Positions 1 through 5,101 of a stretch of DNA of 6,603 bases are shown piece by piece. Location: assembly GCA_947440715.1 (NCBI GenBank), contig CANETI010000148.1, positions 1 through 6,603 on the forward strand, written 5' to 3'. Position 1 is the first letter of the stretch; each line of letters starts with the position of its first letter. Origin of the DNA: Planctomycetota bacterium (GTDB taxonomy: Bacteria > Planctomycetota > UBA11346). The notes beneath the pieces were generated by a model, which saw nothing but the letters and a program-made list of their open reading frames with translations, ran no database searches and was not told where the DNA came from. The translations under genes were made by a program, and so were the position numbers.

Positions 1-327
1 AGCAACGGTGACGTGGCTGCATTGTTTTTTACGGGTCGAACTGCGGCCACGCGAAGCAGGGCGGAAACGCTTAATGGTGAAACCGGAATCGACGCGAGCG
101 TCCGTAACCTTTAAATCCATCGGATCCACACCACCGACAGCGGCAGCATTGGCGACAGCGCTTTCCAGCACTTTGCGCAACACCACTGAACCACGGCGTT
201 CTTGGAAGCGGAGAATATTAATCGCATCTTCTACGCGACGACCCTTAATCAGATCGGCTGAAGGACGAACCTTCGTAGGACTGATACGAGCATTACGGCC
301 AACGGCCTTAAATTCGATGTTACTCAC
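1..327 (-). CDS. rplV: 50S ribosomal protein L22 (3'-truncated by window edge)
   Basis: Large-subunit protein L22 binds 23S rRNA and lines the nascent-peptide exit tunnel. The 109 visible residues show the family core: 'RISPTKVRPSADLIKGRRVE' near the N-terminus, the helix containing 'LRKVLESAVANA' in the middle, and the tunnel beta-hairpin region 'KRFRPASRGRSS' followed by 'SHVTVA' at the cut edge. L22 is usually about 110-120 residues, so little is missing. The start is a GTG at 325-327. Its last two bases plus the next two form the TGA stop of rpsS (GTGA, 4-nt overlap), which implies translational coupling. An AGGT Shine-Dalgarno lies about 5 nt upstream, inside rpsS. No ATG start fits the alignment. 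Identification is secure; only the C-terminus is unseen. Confidence 0.96.
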   Translation of the reverse strand, partial: MSNIEFKAVGRNARISPTKVRPSADLIKGRRVEDAINILRFQERRGSVVLRKVLESAVANAAAVGGVDPMDLKVTDARVDSGFTIKRFRPASRGRSSTRKKQCSHVTVA

Positions 328-614
328 GGTGTACCTGCCTTTTTGACGACACCTTTTTCGCCACCGTGACCGGTGAAGCGACGAGTGATTGAGAATTCGC
401 CCAATTTATGGCCGACCATATTGTCGGTAATAAAGACCTGGGTGAAACTCTTGCCGTTATGCACCGAGAACGTGTGGCCGATAAAATCGGGCACTACGGT
501 GCAGGCACGTGCCCAGGTTTTAATTGGGGTGCGCGCTTCGTCTTGTTTTTGCTTTTCGACTTTGCCGAGAAGCTTGATGTCCACATAGGGACCTTTACGG
601 GAACTGCGGCTCAT
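324..614 (-). CDS. rpsS: 30S ribosomal protein S19
   Basis: S19 sits in the head of the small subunit, pairs with S13 and contacts 16S rRNA near the A site. The 96-residue product begins 'MSRSSRKGPYVD' and carries the signature 'VGHKLGEFSITRRFTGHGG' near the C-terminus, preceded by 'GHTFSVHNGKSF', all diagnostic of S19. Its length is slightly above the usual 88-93. The ATG lies 3 nt after the rplB stop. The nearest purine-rich element, GGAG, is about 12 nt upstream inside the rplB end, a rather long spacing, so coupling to rplB termination may matter. The stop overlaps the GTG of rplV. Identification is certain from the motif. Confidence 0.97.
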   Translation of the reverse strand: MSRSSRKGPYVDIKLLGKVEKQKQDEARTPIKTWARACTVVPDFIGHTFSVHNGKSFTQVFITDNMVGHKLGEFSITRRFTGHGGEKGVVKKAGTP

Positions 615-617
615 GGC

Positions 618-1469
618 TTATTTATTCTCCGCGGTCAGGGTCTTGCCGTCGCGACGGCGAATGATGAACACATTACTACGGCTCTTACGCTTACGCGTCT
701 TGGTGCCTTCAAGCACGCCCCATGGCGTACAGTGTTGACGACCGCCGTTACTATGACCTTCACCACCACCCAGCGGATGGGCGACTGGATTCATAGCATT
801 ACCGCGAACGGTTGGGCGAATGCCCTTCCAGCGGTTACGACCAGCTTTACCAATCTTACGAACGTTGGCGTCAGAATTGCCAACTTCACCGATAGTGGCG
901 CGGCTACTTGATGGAACGCGACGCAATTCGCCCGAAGGCAGCGAGATAATGGCGACATCGCCATCAACTGCCATTAAGCGCGCATAAGCACCAGCCGAAC
1001 GAACTAGCTGACCACCACGACCAGGCTGCAATTCCACATTATGGACATTCAAGCCTTGCGGGATGTGTTTGAGTTGTAAGCAATTACCAATCGCTGGTTC
1101 ACCCGTCGCGCTGAAACTTTGCACTTTAGCGCCGACGTTGAGGTCTTTGGCGGCCAAGATGTAGGCTTTGGTGCCGTCGACGTAATAAATTAAAGCGATG
1201 CGGCAGTTACGGTTTGGATCGTATTCGATCGCGACCACGTTGCCTGCGATATCGACCTTGCTACGGGTGAAATCAACGAGGCGATATTGGCGCGCATGAC
1301 GGTCGCCTTTATGCCAGCACGTGATGCGACCAGTGCTGTTGCGGCCAGCATGATACGGCAGCTTTTCCAGCAATGATTTTTCAGGCTTATGTTTGGTGAG
1401 CTCTTTAAAGTCCGGAATCGTCGCGTGGCGCGATCCTGGGCTTGAGGTGGATAATTTACGGAATCCCAT
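618..1469 (-). CDS. rplB: 50S ribosomal protein L2
   Basis: L2 is the conserved large-subunit protein near the peptidyl-transferase centre and at the intersubunit bridge. The 283-residue product shows the N-terminal 'KSLLEKLPYHAGRNSTGRIT' block (31-50), the SH3-like core with 'ILAAKDLNVGAKV' and 'NVELQPGRGGQLVRSAG', and the C-terminal 'AGRNRWKGIRPTVRGNAMNP' block. The start chosen is ATG at 1467-1469, giving 'MGFRKLSTSSPGSRH'. It lies 1 nt past the rplW stop with a strong GAGGGGGT Shine-Dalgarno about 6 nt upstream. A longer in-frame reading from 1502 would add 11 unrelated residues inside rplW and is rejected. The usual 'DHPHGGGEG' motif reads 'AHPLGGGEG' here (residues 230-238). The first His (231) is kept, while the flanking Asp and the second His are replaced. 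Confidence 0.97.
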   Translation of the reverse strand: MGFRKLSTSSPGSRHATIPDFKELTKHKPEKSLLEKLPYHAGRNSTGRITCWHKGDRHARQYRLVDFTRSKVDIAGNVVAIEYDPNRNCRIALIYYVDGTKAYILAAKDLNVGAKVQSFSATGEPAIGNCLQLKHIPQGLNVHNVELQPGRGGQLVRSAGAYARLMAVDGDVAIISLPSGELRRVPSSSRATIGEVGNSDANVRKIGKAGRNRWKGIRPTVRGNAMNPVAHPLGGGEGHSNGGRQHCTPWGVLEGTKTRKRKSRSNVFIIRRRDGKTLTAENK

Positions 1470-1470
1470 G

Positions 1471-1755
1471 TTAGACCCCCTCGATCTTTTGGCCGTCGGC
1501 AATTTGCACGATGGCTTTCTTCCAAGCTGCGGTGAGGCCCGGTACGCGATTATTACGCATACGGCGTTCTTTGCCGCGACAGTTCATGGTGTTCACGCCG
1601 ACCACATCGACTTTGAACAACGCCTTGATGGCATCTTTGATTTGAATTTTATTCGCATCGGGATGCACATCGAAGGTGTACTTAGCAAATTTATTTTGCA
1701 GGTAGACCGACTTTTCGCTGATGCGCGGACGGCGAATGATATCGTAGGGGTTCAT
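1471..1755 (-). CDS. rplW: 50S ribosomal protein L23
   Basis: L23 lies at the exit of the nascent-chain tunnel and is the docking site for trigger factor and SRP. The 94-residue protein has the family pattern: 'IIRRPRISEKSVYL' at the N-terminus, 'KYTFDVHPDANKIQIKDAIK' then 'LFKVDVVGVNTMN', and a basic loop 'RGKERRMRNNRVPG' before the last strand. Length is normal for bacteria (about 95-100). The ATG at 1753-1755 overlaps the TGA of rplD (ATGA). An AAGGAGA Shine-Dalgarno lies about 5 nt upstream. It is the fourth gene of the S10 operon, followed after 1 nt by rplB. Confidence 0.96.
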   Translation of the reverse strand: MNPYDIIRRPRISEKSVYLQNKFAKYTFDVHPDANKIQIKDAIKALFKVDVVGVNTMNCRGKERRMRNNRVPGLTAAWKKAIVQIADGQKIEGV

Positions 1756-2399
1756 GCGCTCTCCTTCTTATTGGCCTTGAGTTCAACCACTAAGGCATCA
1801 AGCGCCGAGCGCGTGAAGATGAGGTTGCTATGGCGCAGAATGGTACCGGCGTTGAGATTGCGGCGTTCCGAAATATCCGTGCGAGGAATATTGCGGGTGC
1901 TCAAGTAGAGGCTTTCTTGATGGCCTTCACTGACCAGTAAGTTGCCTTTGCCCGAGAACCCAGCTTTTTTCAGGAACCCAGCGACGGTCTTGGTATTCGG
2001 CTTGGACAAGTCCAAACCTTCAACCGCAAAGATGCCGCCTTTTTCCAAGCGATAGCGCAAGCCCGAGAGCAATGCGATACGGCGTTGACCAGCTGGTAAT
2101 TGGTACGAGTAATCACGTGGTTCAACCGTTTTAGCGTGACCGCCGCCAACCCAGACAGGCGAGCGCGTCGAACCAGCACGAGCACGACCAGTGCCTTTTT
2201 GCTTCCATGGCTTTTTACCACCACCAGCAACTTCGTCGCGCTTTTTGGTTTTATGCGTTCCCTGGCGCAAACTGGCAAGATGCGCAATCAACGCTTCTTT
2301 AAGTAAGGCACGGCGAACCGTTTTATCCAGCAAGGCCGGATCTAAATCGAGGGTGCCGGTTTCGGCGCCGCTAGCATTGAAGATTTTAATTTGTGTCAT
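1752..2399 (-). CDS. rplD: 50S ribosomal protein L4
   Basis: L4 helps assemble 23S rRNA, and its extended loop reaches the exit tunnel next to L22. The 215-residue product shows the basic tunnel loop at about residues 47-90: 'GTHKTKKRDEVAGGGKKPWK' then 'QKGTGRARAGSTRSPVWVGG'. This is followed by 'LLSGLRYRLEKG' and the C-terminal Rossmann-like part. Length is typical (about 200-215). The ATG at 2397-2399 has an AAAGGGA Shine-Dalgarno and follows rplC by 23 nt, the widest gap in the operon. In E. coli, L4 is also the autogenous repressor of this operon through the S10 leader. Whether that holds here is unknown; see the leader entry. Confidence 0.97.
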   Translation of the reverse strand: MTQIKIFNASGAETGTLDLDPALLDKTVRRALLKEALIAHLASLRQGTHKTKKRDEVAGGGKKPWKQKGTGRARAGSTRSPVWVGGGHAKTVEPRDYSYQLPAGQRRIALLSGLRYRLEKGGIFAVEGLDLSKPNTKTVAGFLKKAGFSGKGNLLVSEGHQESLYLSTRNIPRTDISERRNLNAGTILRHSNLIFTRSALDALVVELKANKKESA

Positions 2400-2422
2400 G
2401 GCTGTCCCTTTATTCCCTTTCC

Positions 2423-3046
2423 TTATATCTGTTGGATGGCAACCAAGCCACCATTGGGTCCGGGGATCGCGCCCATGATCACGACGAGATTACTTTCTGC
2501 GTCGATGCTAACGATCTTTAAATTCTTGATGGTCACTTGTTCATCGCCGTAGTGACCGGCCATTTTCTTGCCTTTCCAAACACGACCCGGATCCATACGG
2601 CAACCGATCGAGCCAGGACCGCGGTGACCCATGGTACCGTGGGTCATTTTGTGGCCTTTGAAATTCCAACGTTTCATAACGCCGGTGAAGCCGCGACCTT
2701 TGATTTGACCCGTGACCGACACCATTTTCTTCGCGTCGAGCAAGGAGACCAACAAATGTGCGCCCAGTTTTACTTCTTCGGCTTTCATGCCGGCAGGAAC
2801 TGGCACTTCGCGTAAGAAGCGACGGACGGCGACGTCCGCTTTCTTATATTCACCAGCGAGTGGCTTGGTGACTTTACGGCGCTTATCGCCAACCGCGACT
2901 TTCACGGCGCTATGGCCATGTTTTTCGACGGTCTTCACTTCAACGACATCGTTTGGTAGGCATTCGACGACCGTCACGGCGATAGCATTATTGCCATCAA
3001 ATACGCGGGTCATGCCAACTTTAGTTCCATAGAGAGCAACGGTCAT
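2423..3046 (-). CDS. rplC: 50S ribosomal protein L3
   Basis: L3 is an early 23S rRNA assembly protein whose central extension approaches the peptidyl-transferase centre. The 207-residue product begins 'MTVALYGTKVGMTRVFD', the L3 signature. It has 'VTGQIKGRGFTGVMKRWNFK' (111-130), then 'GPGSIGCRMDPGRVWKGKKM' (143-162) and 'AGHYGDEQVTIKNL'. Length matches the usual 205-215. ATG at 3044-3046 lies 3 nt after the rpsJ stop, with GAGGT as Shine-Dalgarno inside the rpsJ end. The block matching E. coli 'SIGQNQTPG' reads 'SIGCRMDPG'. Neither glutamine is present, so the PrmB glutamine-methylation site known from E. coli is absent. Confidence 0.97.
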   Translation of the reverse strand: MTVALYGTKVGMTRVFDGNNAIAVTVVECLPNDVVEVKTVEKHGHSAVKVAVGDKRRKVTKPLAGEYKKADVAVRRFLREVPVPAGMKAEEVKLGAHLLVSLLDAKKMVSVTGQIKGRGFTGVMKRWNFKGHKMTHGTMGHRGPGSIGCRMDPGRVWKGKKMAGHYGDEQVTIKNLKIVSIDAESNLVVIMGAIPGPNGGLVAIQQI

Positions 3047-3049
3047 GAC

Positions 3050-3364
3050 TTACCTCACCGTTTGCTTGATGGTGATATCGACGCCGGTTGGGACATCGAC
3101 TTTAGAAAAGACATCATTCGTCTTGGCCGTTGGCTCAAGGATCTCGATGACCCGAGCGTGCGTGCGCAATTCGAATTGTTCGCGTGATTTTTTGTCGACG
3201 TGCGGTGAGCGCTGAACGGTAAAGCGCTCGACTTTGGTCGGGATAGGAATCGGACCGGCAACCTTCGCGCCTGTGCGCTTGGCCGTTTCGGCGATGTCCT
3301 GGGCAGCCTTATCGAGGATACGATGATCGTACGCCTCGAGGCGGATTTTTATCTTCTCTTTCAC
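3050..3364 (-). CDS. rpsJ: 30S ribosomal protein S10 (NusE)
   Basis: S10 is a small-subunit head protein and, as NusE, a partner of NusB/NusG in transcription antitermination. The 104-residue product carries the family blocks 'RLEAYDHRILDKAAQDI', 'GPIPIPTKVERFTVQRSPHV' (37-56), 'KKSREQFELRTHARVI' and 'DVPTGVDITIKQ'. Length is normal. The start is GTG at 3362-3364, because no ATG fits the conserved N-terminus. GGGAG at 3371-3375 is 6 nt upstream and serves as Shine-Dalgarno. It is the first gene of the S10 cluster. No tufA or fusA lies upstream on this strand; the next gene upstream is a DNA-repair gene. Confidence 0.97.
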   Translation of the reverse strand: MKEKIKIRLEAYDHRILDKAAQDIAETAKRTGAKVAGPIPIPTKVERFTVQRSPHVDKKSREQFELRTHARVIEILEPTAKTNDVFSKVDVPTGVDITIKQTVR

Positions 3365-3370
3365 AATGTA

Positions 3371-3394
3371 CTCCCACTTCGATCAAGATCGAAG
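3371..3394 (-). promoter_or_regulatory. rpsJ ribosome binding site with abutting stem-loop
   Basis: On the minus strand GGGAG (3375-3371) precedes the rpsJ GTG by 6 nt. Directly upstream, CTTCGATC/GATCGAAG (3377-3384 and 3387-3394) is a perfect inverted repeat. In RNA it gives a 7-bp stem closing a CUUG tetraloop, with only one base between the stem and the Shine-Dalgarno. A stem this close could limit ribosome loading or be a protein-binding site; that role is inferred. Confidence 0.5.
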
Positions 3395-3395
3395 C

Positions 3396-3415
3396 CAGCA
3401 CTGAGTGCTGCAGTG
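3396..3415 (-). promoter_or_regulatory. Two mutually exclusive small stem-loops in the rpsJ leader
   Basis: CAGCAC (3396-3401) pairs with GTGCTG (3405-3410) around a 3-nt loop. Alternatively, CACTG (3399-3403) can pair with CAGTG (3411-3415) around a 7-nt loop. The two pairings share bases and cannot coexist. The element lies one base upstream of the stem that abuts the rpsJ Shine-Dalgarno. The repeats are seen directly; a switching function is speculative. Confidence 0.3.
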
Positions 3416-3494
3416 AGCCCTGGAACTTGGAAGATCGAGTCGATTTCATTGGCTTTGCACGAGGCAAAACGAGCGAAAAAGTCTGATTTTTCCG

Positions 3495-3526
3495 TGCAAA
3501 TTGGCGGGGCTTGTCGCCAATTTGCA
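3495..3526 (-). promoter_or_regulatory. Perfect 12-bp stem-loop in the S10 operon leader
   Basis: TGCAAATTGGCG (3495-3506) and its exact reverse complement CGCCAATTTGCA (3515-3526) flank an 8-nt spacer. On the operon strand the loop reads ACAAGCCC. Neither side carries a run of U, so it does not look like an intrinsic terminator. It lies about 130 nt upstream of the rpsJ start, where autogenous ribosomal-protein operators are often found. It could instead be an operator palindrome in DNA. The stem is certain; the function is not shown. Confidence 0.45.
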
Positions 3527-3660
3527 GCCCCCAGAGGTTCAGACTGACTGTCAGTCCGTACGTGGGTGGGGAGGCGCAAGATATGACGATGTTTTTTTTC
3601 GCAAGGTCTTTCTCGTCGCCGTCTGATTTTTTCGTTAATTTTATTGAGAACGAAGGCTTT

Positions 3661-3700
3661 TGACTGGTCCGATGTCCGATGTCCTGCGTCGGACCAGTCA
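3661..3700 (-). terminator. Perfect 12-bp inverted repeat after the glycosylase gene, possible terminator
   Basis: TGACTGGTCCGA (3661-3672) is matched exactly by TCGGACCAGTCA (3689-3700). The stem can be lengthened by three pairs including G-U. It begins 1 nt beyond the glycosylase TGA stop, the usual place for a 3'-end structure. The downstream side on the minus strand is AAAAGCC, with no U-tract, so if it terminates it is atypical or only protects the transcript end. The spacer contains a tandem GATGTCC pair (3671-3684). Confidence 0.4.
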
Positions 3701-3701
3701 G

Positions 3702-4544
3702 TCAGCTATCCCAAACCCCCTGCTCAATCATCGCTTTTGTCGCGGCTCCAGCCCAGTCTTTATTTGCGGCTGGATTGGCTGGACTAGGGTGAGGAATAGT
3801 CGCAAGTTTAAATGGCACAACAGCTTGGATACGTTCCCCTGCCTCAGCAGCGAAGCGGCCGACCCCCACTAACCAAGTTGCCTGCACGACCTTCATAACC
3901 TCGATTAAATGCTGATCACAGGCGGTTTGGATGATTTTTTGCGCGTCTTTCGGCAAGTGATCGGGGGTAAAATTGCGCCCACTTTCCTCCATAAAGGCTA
4001 ACGGACACCAGTTCACGACAAAGTGATCACGAAAAAAATTCTCTGGAGTCCGATAGCGCTGGGCAAATAAGCCCCACAACCGGCGACCACTGACTTCGCT
4101 ACGCGTGCATTTTAGGCCGGTTATCGGGCGTTTTGGGTGCTCATTGGCTGGTTTACGCACCATCGCATCCAGCTTTAACCAATCGCGAACCGCCGCAACT
4201 TCACCAAAGGGAACGCCGGTTTGTGCCATACCAAATGGACCTGGATTCATACCTAAAAACAGGACTTTTTTCTTCCCGGTCCCATAGCGTGTCGCGTACA
4301 AGTCGTGCATTTCCCAGGCATACGTCAACGGATCGTAGATATGGGTCACCGGTGGCGGCGCAGTGACCTGACGCAGCTGGATCGATAACGCCTTCGCCGC
4401 AGTGGATAGTGTAGCCGTTGGCACCCTTGTACGCTCGCGCCCCACTTCTGCTGGGTCAACGATGAAAATGACGACCTCTTCACCCACCGTCACCCAAGGT
4501 AACGCTGGTCGATTGTCAGGTCGGTGCCAAATGCGACAAATCAC
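3702..4544 (-). CDS. Uracil-DNA glycosylase, SMUG1 family (family 3)
   Basis: It excises uracil, and in characterised relatives also hydroxymethyluracil or related bases, from DNA to begin base-excision repair in the cytoplasm. Motif 1 is 'GMNPGPFGMAQTGVPFGEV' (98-116), almost identical to vertebrate SMUG1, with the water-activating Asn at 100. Motif 2 is 'HPSPANPAANKDW' (252-264), with the catalytic His at 252. Between them, 'SGRRLWGLF', 'FFRDHFVVNWCPLAFM', 'SGRNFTPDHLP' and 'LVGVGRFA' also match SMUG1. Coordinates give the longest reading, from a GTG at 4544 that ends 8 nt from the divergent sigma gene. SMUG1 similarity starts only around residues 45-57, and residues 1-40 look non-conserved. 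A GTG at 4424 (240 residues) is therefore the likelier start, though no start has a good Shine-Dalgarno. Family and active site are clear; the exact substrate range is not. Confidence 0.93.
   Translation of the reverse strand: MICRIWHRPDNRPALPWVTVGEEVVIFIVDPAEVGRERTRVPTATLSTAAKALSIQLRQVTAPPPVTHIYDPLTYAWEMHDLYATRYGTGKKKVLFLGMNPGPFGMAQTGVPFGEVAAVRDWLKLDAMVRKPANEHPKRPITGLKCTRSEVSGRRLWGLFAQRYRTPENFFRDHFVVNWCPLAFMEESGRNFTPDHLPKDAQKIIQTACDQHLIEVMKVVQATWLVGVGRFAAEAGERIQAVVPFKLATIPHPSPANPAANKDWAGAATKAMIEQGVWDS
4498..4522 (+). promoter_or_regulatory. Candidate ECF-type promoter for the sigma factor operon
   Basis: GGTAAC (4498-4503) and GTC (4520-4522) are separated by 16 nt. This resembles the common ECF promoter layout, an AAC-containing -35 and a GTC-type -10. 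Transcription would begin near 4530, about 20 nt before the sigma ATG at 4553, and would fit positive autoregulation. A sigma-70-like alternative overlaps it: TTGTCA (4513-4518) with a weak ACAAAT (4536-4541). Two short motifs are modest evidence, and the binding specificity of this sigma factor is unknown. Confidence 0.3.
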
Positions 4545-4552
4545 TGCAAGTC

Positions 4553-5101
4553 ATGAGCGAAAACCAACCACAAGATCCCTGGGCACGCGCGCTGATTGAG
4601 CAAAATCAACGATGGCTCACTGCATTTTTTCTCGCTTCCACCGGGGACCGCACCGTCGCTGACGATTTGGTTCAAGAAGTTTTCCAACAGGCACTCACCA
4701 GTCAGCATAATTACGATCCAGATAAACCTTTTGGCGCCTGGTTGCGCGGTATTGCTCGCCACCTGTTGTTTCGCCATTATCGCACCTCGAAAAGGCAAAT
4801 GCTGCCACTCGGTGATAAAATTATTGAGCATTTAGATGCTGCCGCCAGCGAAGCCGAACATCGATTTATTGATCCTGATTGGCAGCCATCGCGCTTAGCA
4901 GCACTCAGATCCTGCATGGACGAATTAACCGAACGCGTACGCGCGATGTTGACGCTGAAATACCAAGAAGAATTAGCGTCGAAAGATATTGCTGATCGTT
5001 TCCGCATGAAAACCAATGCCGTGGATATGGCCATCAGCCGTGCGCGCCGCGTATTGGAAGACTGCGTCAGCAAAAAATTGGAACAGACATCTCATGAGTG
5101 A
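4553..5101 (+). CDS. ECF-type RNA polymerase sigma factor
   Basis: An alternative sigma factor of the extracytoplasmic-function class directs RNA polymerase to a small regulon. The 182 residues contain only sigma regions 2 and 4. Region 2 spans about 16-82, with core-binding 'DDLVQEVFQQAL' (38-49) and the region 2.3/2.4 helix 'FGAWLRGIARHLLFRHYR' (60-77). Region 4 spans about 112-178, with helix-turn-helix 'ASKDIADRF' then 'TNAVDMAISRARRVLEDCV'. ATG at 4553 is the first start in frame and gives a normal N-terminus. No convincing Shine-Dalgarno precedes it ('caag' only). The gene overlaps the next one by 8 bp, the arrangement expected of a sigma/anti-sigma pair. It is divergent from the glycosylase gene. 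The class is certain; the ECF group was not determined. Confidence 0.93.
   Translation: MSENQPQDPWARALIEQNQRWLTAFFLASTGDRTVADDLVQEVFQQALTSQHNYDPDKPFGAWLRGIARHLLFRHYRTSKRQMLPLGDKIIEHLDAAASEAEHRFIDPDWQPSRLAALRSCMDELTERVRAMLTLKYQEELASKDIADRFRMKTNAVDMAISRARRVLEDCVSKKLEQTSHE

Larger units (their letters stand above)
3365..3701. other. Intergenic region: probable S10 operon promoter and leader
   Basis: These 337 bases separate rpsJ from the uracil-DNA glycosylase gene and hold no credible protein gene. In order from the glycosylase side they contain the terminator-like repeat (3661-3700), an A-rich stretch on the minus strand (3660-3592) including an 8-A run, and the stem-loops listed separately. 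The best -10-like hexamer on the minus strand is TAAAAT (3643-3638), but its -35 partner CAGTCA is poor, so no promoter is assigned. An 11-base direct repeat GTCTGATTTTT occurs at 3481-3491 and 3621-3631. The first copy is part of a small A/T stem (GAAAAA at 3475-3480 with TTTTTC at 3487-3492). The S10 promoter is expected here because the operon begins at rpsJ. Confidence 0.6.

Noticed and set aside
408..911. Long plus-strand open frame opposite rpsS and rplB
   Set aside because: It lies antisense to two certain ribosomal-protein genes and its translation has no domain-like features, so it is a shadow of the coding strand.
1470..1502. Upstream extension of rplB by 11 residues to a start at 1502
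   Set aside because: The extra residues lie inside rplW and match nothing in L2. The ATG at 1469 has a strong Shine-Dalgarno and gives the conserved N-terminus.
3542..3556. GACTGA-CTG-TCAGTC palindrome in the rpsJ upstream region, complementary also to CAGTCAGTC at 3695-3703
   Set aside because: The stem is only 6 bp on a simple GACT repeat. The long-range match is explained by the same low-complexity tetranucleotide.
3361..3579. A 72-codon minus-strand frame starting with TTG and ending in a GTGA overlap with the rpsJ start, a possible leader peptide
   Set aside because: It has no Shine-Dalgarno, no recognisable family, runs straight through the palindromes, and starts with a rare codon. 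The GTGA overlap follows from a TGA occurring at the rpsJ GTG.
3638..3666. TAAAAT with CAGTCA 17 nt upstream as the S10 operon promoter
   Set aside because: The -10 matches at five of six bases, but the -35 matches only three of six and overlaps the glycosylase 3' hairpin. Too weak to assign.
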